DNA of 64,000 nt from RPRC01 sp034933285 (GTDB lineage: Bacteria; Desulfobacterota; Desulfuromonadia; Geobacterales; Geobacteraceae): assembly GCA_034933285.1 (NCBI GenBank), contig JAYFNT010000024.1, forward strand, positions 62,001 through 126,000, given 5' to 3'. Every line of letters begins with the position of its first letter. Within the stretch, counting starts at the first letter, position 1. The notes under the pieces are model-generated. The model saw only the letters and a list, made by a program, of their open reading frames with translations, was not told where the DNA came from and did no database searches. Of this stretch, positions 1 to 8,721 are shown in pieces. Position numbers and translations under genes: made by a program.

Positions 1-90
1 ACCTGAAGACTTTTTCTTGGAAACGCCACCATCTGAAGACTTTTTCTTGGAAACGCCACGCTTCGATGACTTTTTCGGAGAATCTTCGTC
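1..90 (-). repeat. 30-bp tandem repeat encoding Lys/Ser-rich tail
   Basis: Bases 1-30 and 31-60 are near-identical 30-bp units and 61-90 is a diverged third copy. Each unit keeps the frame and encodes a ten-residue GVSKKKSSDG-like motif at the end of the TPR protein. More copies may lie left of the window. Confidence 0.8.
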
Positions 91-1977
91 TGACTGTTCC
101 TGTGATTTCCTGCTCTTGGCAGATGCCTTTCCCTTCTTCCCCCTTTTCCCTTTCTTCTCCAGCTTTTCCAGCTTCCTGGAATGGGATCTGCCTGCCTTGC
201 TTCGGTAAACCCTTGGTTCAGGAGCGAGTTCTTCAGGAATGTTGCCGGACAGGACCGCGGGTTCCTCGATGCCGGAATTCGTTTTCTTGGCTGTCTCCAG
301 CATCTCTTTCGCTTCATTGAAACGGCCTGTTTTCATGAGAACCCTGCCAGAGGCATTCAAGGCTTTTGCATGGTCCGGTTTGAGTTCCAACGCCTTTTTG
401 TACGAAGCAGTCGCACTATCATAATCCTTGTTGAATTCGTAAATGAGCCCGAGCTTGTAGTGGTTGTCCGGATTGTTCGGCGCAAGAGCGACGTTCTCCT
501 GCAGCAGAGCGGTCACTTCATTGAATTTCTTCTTCTTGACGTAGATGGCCAGAATCCCGTTCCGTGCCTCGGCGTCATCCCTTTTCAGACGGATGACTTC
601 CTTGTAGTGCTGCAGAGCCTCATCATCCCGGGCGTTTCGTCGGCACAGATTGGCCAGATCCCTCTGGGCGTCGATATTGTCCGGGTCAAGGCGCACCGCG
701 GCATTATATTCGTTGATGGCCTCCTTGTCGTTTTTGTTGCTCATGTATGCACGGGCAAGTCTGTAGTGGATCTGGGGCGTGTCTTTTTTCATCCTGATTA
801 GTTCCCGGTACTGGTCAATGGCCTGGGGGAAACTCCCGCGCAGGGCATAGATGTCGGCCAGCAATCTCCGGGTCTCGGGACTGTCCGGGTCCGCTCGCAA
901 CGCCTCACGGTATTCGACTACCGCCTCATCGAGCATGCCTTTTTTCTCATAGAGAACACCGAGGTTTCGATGTGCTTCGCCTGGAGCGCCCTTCAGGCGT
1001 ACGGCTTCCCGATAGGTGGCAATCGCCTCGTCGTCCCGACCAGCGGCCGCGTATGCATCGCCCAGCCGCATGAGGGTTTCCGGGTCGCCAGGCCGGTCCT
1101 TGACTGCCTCTCCCAGTTCTGACACCGCCTTCGCATAATCTCCGGACTTGATATACTCATTGCCCTTCCGCAACTGCTCCATCAGTTCCACTGAACGGTT
1201 TCTGCCTCCGAGGAGGTACTCATACTCGGCTTTCCGGAGATCTCCTTTTTTTTCATACGCTGAAGCGATCAGAAGATGAATCTTCTTGCTCTGAGGGTTG
1301 ACCGTCTGCAGCCTCTTCAGTTCGTCAATGGCCTTGTCGGTCTGGTTCCTGTCCAGGTAGAGGGCAGCCATTCCGAGCCGCGCATCCTCATTTGCGGCAT
1401 TGGCGCCGATCGCCTTAAGATATTCTTCATCAGCCTTGTCGAACTGCCCCTGTTTGCGGTAAATATCTGCGAGACCGGAATGAAGAGACGCGTCAGCCGG
1501 CTGGCCTTTGATTGCTTCATTATAATGATAGATGGCAAGGGTGTAGATTCTCTTGTCCGCATAAATTCTCGCAAGACCCTTGTGGTAACGGGGGTCTTTT
1601 TCTTCCGCCAGAGCCTTTGTCAACTCCAGGGCCGCATCATCCAGCATCCCCTTCTGATAATAGACCCCCCCAAGGTTCCCGTGGACACGCGGAAAGGCCG
1701 GATCTTCCTTGGCGCACTCCTTGTAGCTTGCAATTGCTTCATCGAGCCTGGATGCCCGCTCAAAGCGCGTGGCCCTTACGAAATTCCCCGCCGCACCGTC
1801 CGGGCAGAGATCCAGTATGCGTTTTTCCAGCTGCTCCCTTTCAGCATCATTATTCTCGCCAAAACTGGCGGCTATCTTCTTTGCCTGGGAACATTTCCCG
1901 GCAAGTCCGAAAGTCCAGTCAAATCCGCAGCTGAAGGAAGCAAGGAGTGCCAATAACAGAAACAGGTTTTTTTTCAT
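1..1977 (-). CDS. TPR-repeat protein, exported, C-terminus beyond window
   Basis: The frame is open from ATG at 1977 to the left edge, giving 659 codons without a stop, so the protein is partial. The start begins MKKNLFLLLALLASFSCG, a basic end plus hydrophobic stretch ending in a Cys. This is a signal peptide, possibly a lipoprotein one, although the lipobox (SFSC) is atypical. The body is a long run of 34-residue tetratricopeptide units with patterns such as A..LG..Y...G..DEA...Y..A, about a dozen or more copies. The last roughly 60 visible residues turn abruptly into a Lys/Ser/Arg-rich tail (KKGKRGKKGKASAKSRKS) and then a ten-residue tandem repeat. TPR arrays are protein-interaction scaffolds; no partner can be inferred. 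It is divergent from lon. Confidence 0.85.
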   Translation of the reverse strand, partial: MKKNLFLLLALLASFSCGFDWTFGLAGKCSQAKKIAASFGENNDAEREQLEKRILDLCPDGAAGNFVRATRFERASRLDEAIASYKECAKEDPAFPRVHGNLGGVYYQKGMLDDAALELTKALAEEKDPRYHKGLARIYADKRIYTLAIYHYNEAIKGQPADASLHSGLADIYRKQGQFDKADEEYLKAIGANAANEDARLGMAALYLDRNQTDKAIDELKRLQTVNPQSKKIHLLIASAYEKKGDLRKAEYEYLLGGRNRSVELMEQLRKGNEYIKSGDYAKAVSELGEAVKDRPGDPETLMRLGDAYAAAGRDDEAIATYREAVRLKGAPGEAHRNLGVLYEKKGMLDEAVVEYREALRADPDSPETRRLLADIYALRGSFPQAIDQYRELIRMKKDTPQIHYRLARAYMSNKNDKEAINEYNAAVRLDPDNIDAQRDLANLCRRNARDDEALQHYKEVIRLKRDDAEARNGILAIYVKKKKFNEVTALLQENVALAPNNPDNHYKLGLIYEFNKDYDSATASYKKALELKPDHAKALNASGRVLMKTGRFNEAKEMLETAKKTNSGIEEPAVLSGNIPEELAPEPRVYRSKAGRSHSRKLEKLEKKGKRGKKGKASAKSRKSQEQSDEDSPKKSSKRGVSKKKSSDGGVSKKKSSG

Positions 1978-2315
1978 CGGTATCCTCGCATGATTCTTGA
2001 ATGAACGACTAAAAACAGGGTGGTGATTATACACACCCATCGGCAACAATTCAAATAATTATCGGTAACAGGTTGATTTCACGATGTATAGCAGCAGATG
2101 TAAATTTTGCCGGGCCCGCACTTCAAACGGTTATTGTGGTTGACGGGCCACTCGGATTTATCTTACAGTGCCGAAAAGGCAAAATCCTTTTATATTGGGA
2201 ATGAAGAAGAAGTAGTGTACACTTGACAGTGCAATCAGGAATGATTACTTGAATATCAATGGGCATACTGTCGGTTGCGGAGACCGATATTACCAAAGGT
2301 CAAAGGAGAATGCAC
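1978..2315. other. Divergent intergenic region, TPR gene / lon
   Basis: This AT-rich stretch must hold the promoters of both divergent genes. A TTGACA box at 2223-2228 is the best -35 candidate for lon, but the -10 at 17 bases (TACTTG) is poor. No convincing heat-shock sigma-32 signature or structured RNA was seen. Confidence 0.4.
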
Positions 2316-4751
2316 ATGGAAAACAACCAGGAAAAGGAAGAGCTGAAAATACCCGACATTCTCCCCCTGCTTCCCGTGCGCGACGTGGTGGTTTATCCCT
2401 ACATGATAATCCCCCTTTTCGTCGGGCGCGAAATATCCATCAGCGCGGTCGACTGGGCACTGTCCAAGGACAGGCTCATCTTCCTCGCGACACAGAAGGA
2501 CATTTCGGAAGAGGAACCGGCGCCGGATGCAATCTATACCGTCGGCACGGTCGCAATGATCATGCGCATGCTGAAACTTCCGGACGGCCGGGTAAAAATC
2601 CTGGTCCAGGGACTGGCCAAGGGCAGAATAACGGAATTCGTCGAGTCAAAGCCCTTCTTCTCAGTACGCATAGAACGCATCGAGGAACCCGCTTCAACGG
2701 AAACTTCCCTTGAGACGGAAGCGTTTCTGCGAACCATCAAGGAGCAGATTGCGCGGATTACCTCCCTCGGGAAAAACATCTCGTCGGAGGTGACGGTAAT
2801 TCTGGAGAATATGCAGGACCCCGGAAGCCTGGCCGACCTCATTGCCAGCAACATCGGGCTTAAAGTCGAGGAAGCGCAGAAGCTCCTCGAGACCATCGAT
2901 CCGATCGAACGGCTGAAAAAGGTGAACGAATATCTCAACAAGGAGATCGAGCTGCTCTCCATGCAGGCGCGTATCCAGTCCGCTGCAAAGGAAGAGATGG
3001 GGAAAACCCAGAGAGAGTACTTCCTTCGTGAACAGCTCAGGGCCATACAGCAGGAACTTGGCGAAACGGATACCAGAACCGAGGAAATGGCCGAGTTGCG
3101 CACCGCTATCGAAGAAGCCAAAATGCCGGCAACGGTTGAAAAAGAGGCGCTGAAGCAGCTGGGAAGGCTCGAACAGATGCATCCGGACGCGGCTGAGTCC
3201 AACATGCTGCGGACATACCTGGACTGGCTGGTGGAACTGCCCTGGAGCAAGTCCACCAAGGACGTCCTGGACATCGCCAGGGCCCGCGAGATACTGGACG
3301 AAGACCATTACTACCTGGAAAAGATCAAGGACCGCATCCTGGAATTCCTGGCGGTCAGAAAGCTGAGAAAAAAGATGAAAGGTCCGATCCTTTGCTTTGT
3401 CGGACCTCCAGGCGTGGGAAAGACTTCCCTGGGCAAATCAATAGCCCGTGCAATGGGAAGGAAGTTCCTGCGCATCTCGCTTGGCGGTGTGCGGGACGAG
3501 GCCGAGATGCGGGGGCACCGGCGGACTTACGTGGGAGCACTGCCGGGCCGGATCATCCAGGGGCTGAAACAGGCCGGGTCCAACAATCCCGTGTTCATGC
3601 TGGATGAAATCGACAAGCTGGGAGCCGATTTCCGCGGCGATCCTTCCTCCGCACTGCTGGAAATTCTTGATCCTGAGCAGAACCACACGTTCTCTGATCA
3701 TTACATCAACCTGCCCTTCAGCCTGTCGAATGTCATGTTCATCGCAACGGCCAACCAGATCGATCCCGTGCCGAGCGCACTGCGAGACAGGATGGAGGTC
3801 ATCGACCTTTCCGGCTACACTGAAGAGGAGAAGCTGCAGATCGCCAAACGCTACCTGATCCCCCGCCAGATCAAGGAAAACGGCATATCCGACAAGATAA
3901 TATCGTTCTCCGACGAGGCGGTCAAAACCATCATCGAAAAATACACCAGGGAAGCGGGCTTGAGAAATCTGGAGCGGGAAATCGGCTCCATCTGCCGCAA
4001 GGTCGCACGCAAAGTCGCCGAGGGGAAAAAGCAGCTTTACACGATCAGCAGCACTTCGGTTGCCAAGTACCTGGGGCCTCCCAAGTATCTTCGCGAAGGG
4101 GAGATGGAAAGCAACCAGATCGGTGTCGCCACGGGCCTGGCCTGGACCCCGGTGGGCGGAGAGGTCCTCTTCGTGGAAGCCACCACCATGAAGGGAAAAG
4201 GCGGCCTCACCCTGACCGGGCAGCTCGGCGACGTGATGAAGGAATCGGCTCAGGCAGCCCTGTCGTACATACGTTCAAAATCGGGCGAATTCCACCTGAG
4301 CGAAGATTTCTTCACCAACCTGGAGATACATGTCCATGTTCCGGCCGGCGCAATCCCGAAGGATGGCCCTTCCGCGGGGATAACCATGGCCACGGCCCTG
4401 GTATCCGCGCTCACGCGGATACCTGTAAGAAGAGAAGTGGCCATGACCGGTGAGATAACCCTGCGCGGCAGGGTGCTGCCGATCGGCGGCTTGAAGGAGA
4501 AGATGCTGGCGGCCATACGTGCGGGGGTCACCACCATCGTCATACCGGAGCAGAATGCAAAGGACCTGGAGGAAATTCCAAAGCACATACTGAAAAAGAT
4601 AAGGATCGTCACAGCCAAAACCATCGATGAAGTATTGAAACTGACCCTGGAAAAATATCCTCCGCCCGCGCCGTCACCTGCGAAGGGAATTCCTCACAAG
4701 CCCAAAGCAGCCGCAAAGCGGGTGCCATCCCATTCCAAGGTCGTTTCTTGA
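2316..4751 (+). CDS. lon: ATP-dependent Lon protease
   Basis: Lon is a cytoplasmic AAA+ serine protease that degrades misfolded and regulatory proteins. The 811-residue protein has the usual length and order: N-terminal substrate-binding domain (LLPVRDVVVYPYMIIPLFVG near the start), AAA+ module with Walker A GPPGVGKT at residues 363-370 and Walker B VFMLDEIDK, and the protease domain with the Ser686 (PKDGPSAG) and Lys727 (GGLKEKM) dyad. I chose ATG 2316 (MENNQEK) because AAAGGAG at 2302-2308 lies seven bases upstream. An in-frame ATG at 2259 would run through that ribosome site. The C-terminal tail is Pro/Lys/Ala-rich. The stop overlaps the TTG start of thiL, so the two are probably translationally coupled. 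Confidence 0.97.
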   Translation: MENNQEKEELKIPDILPLLPVRDVVVYPYMIIPLFVGREISISAVDWALSKDRLIFLATQKDISEEEPAPDAIYTVGTVAMIMRMLKLPDGRVKILVQGLAKGRITEFVESKPFFSVRIERIEEPASTETSLETEAFLRTIKEQIARITSLGKNISSEVTVILENMQDPGSLADLIASNIGLKVEEAQKLLETIDPIERLKKVNEYLNKEIELLSMQARIQSAAKEEMGKTQREYFLREQLRAIQQELGETDTRTEEMAELRTAIEEAKMPATVEKEALKQLGRLEQMHPDAAESNMLRTYLDWLVELPWSKSTKDVLDIARAREILDEDHYYLEKIKDRILEFLAVRKLRKKMKGPILCFVGPPGVGKTSLGKSIARAMGRKFLRISLGGVRDEAEMRGHRRTYVGALPGRIIQGLKQAGSNNPVFMLDEIDKLGADFRGDPSSALLEILDPEQNHTFSDHYINLPFSLSNVMFIATANQIDPVPSALRDRMEVIDLSGYTEEEKLQIAKRYLIPRQIKENGISDKIISFSDEAVKTIIEKYTREAGLRNLEREIGSICRKVARKVAEGKKQLYTISSTSVAKYLGPPKYLREGEMESNQIGVATGLAWTPVGGEVLFVEATTMKGKGGLTLTGQLGDVMKESAQAALSYIRSKSGEFHLSEDFFTNLEIHVHVPAGAIPKDGPSAGITMATALVSALTRIPVRREVAMTGEITLRGRVLPIGGLKEKMLAAIRAGVTTIVIPEQNAKDLEEIPKHILKKIRIVTAKTIDEVLKLTLEKYPPPAPSPAKGIPHKPKAAAKRVPSHSKVVS

Positions 4752-5749
4752 GATACGATGCCACACTGAAATCACTGGGCGAATTCGGTCTCATTGACCG
4801 GATCGCCCGGTGCGTCACCGACGGGGCCGGAGTTGCCCTGGGCATTGGAGACGATGCGGCTGCCGTGGCACACTCGGCCGGAAACCTGAGCCTGATAACC
4901 ACGGACATGCTTGTGGAAGGAGTCCATTTCGACCTGTCTTTCTGCGATCCGTTCTCACTCGGCAGGAAGTCCCTTTCCGTCAACCTGTCGGACATTGCCG
5001 CAATGGGCGGGACTCCCCGCCACTTCCTCCTCTCGATGGCGGTTCCTCCTTCAGCGGATCTCGCCCTTTTGGACGATCTGATTCGCGGCATGATGCAAAG
5101 GGCCACCGAATTCGGAGTCAGCCTGATCGGCGGCGATACGTGTTCGTCCCCGGATCGCCTGGTGCTGTCCCTCACGGTTCTCGGAGAACAGCTGCCTGAA
5201 AAGATAGTTCGCCGGTCCGGCGCCGGTCCGGGCGACAACATTTGCGTCACCGGAACCGTGGGAGACTCTGCGCTCGGTCTGAAGCTGCTGAAAAATGGCG
5301 AAAGAGATGACTTCCTGATTTCACGGCACCTGGACCCCACTCCACGGGTACGGGAAGGAAGGGCGCTCGCCGACGCCTGCATCCCTTCAGCCATGATCGA
5401 TTTGAGTGACGGCCTGCTGGCGGACCTGCAGCATATCCTGGACAGCTCATCCGCCGGAGCGCGGCTCCGGGAAGCCGACATCCCCCTTTCACCCCATTTC
5501 CTGGCAAGATTTCCGGCCATGGATGATGAGGCCCGTACTATGGCGCTGTCAGGCGGCGAAGACTATGAACTGCTATTTACCGTCCCGCCCATCAGAATGC
5601 CTGATCTCTTTTCCCTGATGCAGGAACTGGGCACACCGGTGGCCGTCATCGGTTCAGTTACCGAAACTAATGGCTTGTCCGTAGTGGATACTGACGGCAA
5701 TCAACTGCCTCTCCGGAAAAAAGGGTTCAACCATTTTTCCGAATCCTGA
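4748..5749 (+). CDS. thiL: Thiamine-monophosphate kinase
   Basis: ThiL phosphorylates thiamine monophosphate to thiamine diphosphate with ATP, the last step of thiamine cofactor synthesis. The 333-residue protein has family signatures in order: LGEFGLIDRIAR at the N-terminus, GIGDDAAAV (metal/ATP-binding Asp residues), TTDMLVEGVHFD, SLSVNLSDIAAMGG, GGDTCSS and the late IDLSDGLLADL and SGGEDYELL motifs. The start is a TTG inside the lon stop region (TTGA overlap). No ATG or GTG precedes the conserved LGEFGLI block in frame, so this rare start is well supported. It is read with lon, an arrangement that says little about thiamine regulation. No TPP riboswitch was seen upstream. Confidence 0.95.
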   Translation: MRYDATLKSLGEFGLIDRIARCVTDGAGVALGIGDDAAAVAHSAGNLSLITTDMLVEGVHFDLSFCDPFSLGRKSLSVNLSDIAAMGGTPRHFLLSMAVPPSADLALLDDLIRGMMQRATEFGVSLIGGDTCSSPDRLVLSLTVLGEQLPEKIVRRSGAGPGDNICVTGTVGDSALGLKLLKNGERDDFLISRHLDPTPRVREGRALADACIPSAMIDLSDGLLADLQHILDSSSAGARLREADIPLSPHFLARFPAMDDEARTMALSGGEDYELLFTVPPIRMPDLFSLMQELGTPVAVIGSVTETNGLSVVDTDGNQLPLRKKGFNHFSES

Positions 5750-5844
5750 TCCCGTTGCTCCGCCTCTGTGCGTGCCTGATGAAGCTGTCGTCGGCTACCG
5801 GACCTGCCCAAGGGTATTCCACCTGAACACGGTTTACTGCTGTC

Positions 5845-6705
5845 ATGCAAAGACCCATACTGACAACCTCCGGAAGAGCCGGAGCCCGGGGTGATATTCC
5901 CGAAAGGTCTTATGAGAAGATCCGGCGTATCCTCAAGTCCATGACCGGGCTGCGTCTCGACAATTACAAGAGTTCATGCGTGAAACGGCGGATAGCCGTG
6001 CGGATGAACTCGGTCGGATGCGAAACCGCCGAACAATATGTGGAATACCTCCTCACGGAAAAGGCTGAAGCGGGCATACTGGCAAAAAAACTGACCATTC
6101 ACGTAAGCAAATTCTTTCGTAACCCATCCACCTTCACCAAGCTGAAAGACGAAGTCCTTCCAGAGCTTTTCTCGCGTCGCAGACTTGAGGGGAACAGATC
6201 CGTATCTCTGGTGAGCATAGGATGCGCCGCGGGAGAGGAGCCCTATACACTGGCGCTGATTCTGAAAGATTGTTTCCCCGAAGAGCTGTCCCGTTTCAGC
6301 GTGTCCATTCATGGAACCGACATTGACCGCGACATTCTGCGTCTGGCGGAGGATGCCGTGTACGGACCGGAAAGCCTGGATGAAACTCCGCCGGGAATCA
6401 GGGAGCGCCACTTCCTCTGCAAGGGCGGGAAATACCATCTTGACCCGCGCATCCAGGAGATGGTCTCTTTTGCCCACTACGATCTGCTGCAGCCAACACG
6501 CAAAGCCGCAACCGACCTTATTCTCTGCCGGAACGTGCTCATTTATTTCGAACGCAGCTCACAGGATGCCATATTGTCCTCCTTTGCCGAATCGCTCCGC
6601 GAGGGAGGCTTCCTCGTCCTGGGAAAAACGGAAACCATGATGGGCAAAGCGCGGGAGCTGTTTCTTCCGGTATGCCAGGTCGAGCGCATTTACCGCAAAG
6701 CATGA
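5845..6705 (+). CDS. cheR: CheR-type MCP glutamate methyltransferase
   Basis: CheR transfers methyl groups from S-adenosylmethionine to glutamates of chemoreceptors, setting adaptation in chemotaxis. The 286-residue protein has an all-helical N-terminal domain (residues about 18-90, GLRLDNYKSSCVKRRIAVRM), the SAM-binding motif IGCAAGEEPYTLAL, and the late LILCRNVLIYF segment typical of CheR. It sits just upstream of mcp, cheW and cheA. No cheB methylesterase or cheD lies in the window, so adaptation partners must be elsewhere or this CheR serves several arrays. The first 20 residues are not conserved, so the start is moderately sure. Confidence 0.93.
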   Translation: MQRPILTTSGRAGARGDIPERSYEKIRRILKSMTGLRLDNYKSSCVKRRIAVRMNSVGCETAEQYVEYLLTEKAEAGILAKKLTIHVSKFFRNPSTFTKLKDEVLPELFSRRRLEGNRSVSLVSIGCAAGEEPYTLALILKDCFPEELSRFSVSIHGTDIDRDILRLAEDAVYGPESLDETPPGIRERHFLCKGGKYHLDPRIQEMVSFAHYDLLQPTRKAATDLILCRNVLIYFERSSQDAILSSFAESLREGGFLVLGKTETMMGKARELFLPVCQVERIYRKA

Positions 6706-6752
6706 CACGGCTCGATGCACAGGGAGCGCAGTGCAAATCCCCGTCATTTCCA

Positions 6753-6768
6753 TGGCATGACTGTTGCT
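6753..6768 (+). promoter_or_regulatory. Candidate sigma-54 promoter upstream of mcp
   Basis: TGGCATGACTGTTGCT has the GG and GC dinucleotides separated by exactly ten bases, matching the -24/-12 consensus TGGCAC-N5-TTGCW with one mismatch. It lies about 105 bases before the mcp start and beyond the cheR stop, so it could give mcp-cheW-cheA expression independent of cheR. Confidence 0.6.
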
Positions 6769-6872
6769 TTAAATTGCATAATCCCGTATATTTAGTGCCC
6801 GTCCGGAAAACTCCACACGGTTTCCGGATCGGAATCGGTAACTTTCCCCAGCTCAAAGGAAAGGAGAGAAAC

Positions 6873-8153
6873 ATGCGTATCCCCATTGGATACAAATTCA
6901 TCCTCGGGTTTGTAGTGGTTGTCGCCGCGGTGGCATTCACTCCCAAGGGAGTCCAATTGCTGGGCTATTCTCCCGAAGCCACGAACCTCTTCAGCTACCT
7001 TGTTGCTTTAACAATAGGCCTCATTCTCGGATGGTTCTTTTCAAAGACATTCACCAGGAACATTTCCAGTCTGAACGAATCCGCGGAAGCCATCAGCAGG
7101 GGTGACCTGACCGGAGAGCTTTCCCTGGGCAGGACCCGCTTTCCCGACGAAACCGTTGACATGGCCGCTTCGATCGACCGCATGAAGGAAAACCTGCGCA
7201 AGCTGGTCAGAAGCATCAGGGAAATCTCGGAAAAGGTTTCCGCTTCCGCAAAAACCCTGTCATCCAATGCAGTAGAAATCAATGCTTCGACCGAGGAGGT
7301 GGCGCTGGCTGTTGAGCACATCTCCAGGGGTGCGGAAAAACAGGCGGAAATGGTCGGCAAAAGCTCCAAGGTCATCCATGAAATGGCCATCTCCATCGAA
7401 CTGGTTGCCAAGAGAGCCAGGGAGGCCGCAGGCACCGCAAGGGACATGAGCATATCGGCCCGGTGCGGCGGCGAACAGGCAAACGACCTCCTGGAAAGGA
7501 TGCGCGGATTCTTCGATCGAGTCGAAATGAGCGGGCAGCAGTTCATGGAGTTCAACGCCAAACTGCAGCGGGTTGGGAAAATTGCCGATTTCATCGGCGA
7601 AATTGCCCGTCAGACCAATATGCTTGCGCTGAACGCTTCCATCGAGGCTGCCCGGGCAGGCGAATACGGCAAAGGATTCGCGGTAGTGGCGGAAGAGGTG
7701 AGGAAACTGTCCGAGGGAACCGGCAAATCCGCGGAAGATATAATTGAACTGATCAGCGCAGTCCGTGAAGAAAGCCATCGCGTCCAGGACACTATTGTGG
7801 ATATCTCACGGGGCATCGGTGACGGCAAGAAAAGCATCGACATAACGGTTGATTCCTTCAGGGAGATCGTGCAGACGGTCGTGGAAACCGAACGCAAGGC
7901 AAACAGCATCGCCGATCTTTCCGGCATGCAGAATGACGGAGCCGGCCAGATGGTGAAGAACGTGGACGAAATCGCCCGGGTAGCCGAGGAAAACGCCGCT
8001 TCGACGGAGCAGGTATCGGCAGCGACGCAGCAGCAGGCTGTCGCGATGCAGGAAATGTCCCAGGCGGCAAGGGAACTCGCCGAACTCTCCAACGATCTGT
8101 GCAGCTGCGTTGAACGTTTCACCCTTCCACCAAGAGAGGTGCCGGCAGAATGA
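6873..8153 (+). CDS. Methyl-accepting chemotaxis protein with minimal sensor
   Basis: This 426-residue transducer has two N-terminal membrane segments (about residues 8-25 and 40-58) separated by only about 15 residues, so there is no sizeable periplasmic ligand domain. A HAMP linker (ISSLNESAEAISRGDLTGEL) and a full cytoplasmic signalling domain follow. The hairpin tip is canonical (IARQTNMLALNASIEAARAG). No CheR-binding pentapeptide ends the protein. The start at 6873 is set by AAGGAG at 6861-6866. The longer frame back to 6672 overlaps cheR and lacks a ribosome site. Its stop overlaps the cheW start (ATGA). With so little outside the membrane it may sense an intracellular or membrane state such as redox, which is an inference. 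Confidence 0.93.
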   Translation: MRIPIGYKFILGFVVVVAAVAFTPKGVQLLGYSPEATNLFSYLVALTIGLILGWFFSKTFTRNISSLNESAEAISRGDLTGELSLGRTRFPDETVDMAASIDRMKENLRKLVRSIREISEKVSASAKTLSSNAVEINASTEEVALAVEHISRGAEKQAEMVGKSSKVIHEMAISIELVAKRAREAAGTARDMSISARCGGEQANDLLERMRGFFDRVEMSGQQFMEFNAKLQRVGKIADFIGEIARQTNMLALNASIEAARAGEYGKGFAVVAEEVRKLSEGTGKSAEDIIELISAVREESHRVQDTIVDISRGIGDGKKSIDITVDSFREIVQTVVETERKANSIADLSGMQNDGAGQMVKNVDEIARVAEENAASTEQVSAATQQQAVAMQEMSQAARELAELSNDLCSCVERFTLPPREVPAE

Positions 8154-8596
8154 AGGCGAACCAGGAGCGTTTCCTGATCGTATCGGTCCGCGATAAACGC
8201 TTTGCCTTTCCACTGAAAGACATAGCCGAAGTCATGGAGACATTTCTGTCAAACCCCATCCCCAAGGCGCCACGGGAGTACATAGGCGTCATGAATTTCC
8301 ACGGGGCGCCCGTTCCGGTCCTGGACTTCGACTCCTTTCTGAACGGCTGTCCCGCAAAGGGATCAGGCACTGTCCTCGTGCTCGACAGCAGGATCTGCTC
8401 GCTCGCATTGCGAATAGACGGGATTGAACGGATAGTACCGGGCGAAATCATTGAAGGCGGCAACGAAAGCGACTGGCTGTCTGGAGCGTTTGTCGCCGTT
8501 GAACAGGAAAAAATACCGTCACCATCACTTGAAAAACTGGTGAGACTGCTGGAAGATGCCCTCCAGGGGTCGGGACGAAAAACCCGAGTACCCTGA
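8150..8596 (+). CDS. cheW: CheW-like adaptor
   Basis: This 148-residue single CheW-domain protein couples chemoreceptors to CheA. Visible landmarks are the N-terminal FLIVSVRDKRFAFPLKDIAEVME beta-strands, YIGVMNFHGAPVPVLDF (the family's G-x-hydrophobic-N-x-RG-x-hydrophobic-P-V-hydrophobic-D region, here with Phe-His in place of Leu-Arg) and a VLDSRICSLALRIDGIERIV segment. It starts inside the mcp stop (ATGA), so receptor and adaptor are translationally coupled. The Arg of the NLRG motif is replaced, so it is a diverged CheW, but the fold pattern holds. Confidence 0.85.
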   Translation: MKANQERFLIVSVRDKRFAFPLKDIAEVMETFLSNPIPKAPREYIGVMNFHGAPVPVLDFDSFLNGCPAKGSGTVLVLDSRICSLALRIDGIERIVPGEIIEGGNESDWLSGAFVAVEQEKIPSPSLEKLVRLLEDALQGSGRKTRVP

Positions 8597-8721
8597 AGCA
8601 TATTCGGCACTGATCGAATGGATACCGGTAATTGAGCGTCATGTCAAACGAACTGAATGGAGTTGACAGACCGTCTTTTCAAAATTCTACTGCCCGGATG
8701 GGAAAAGGGAGGGCCTGCTGA

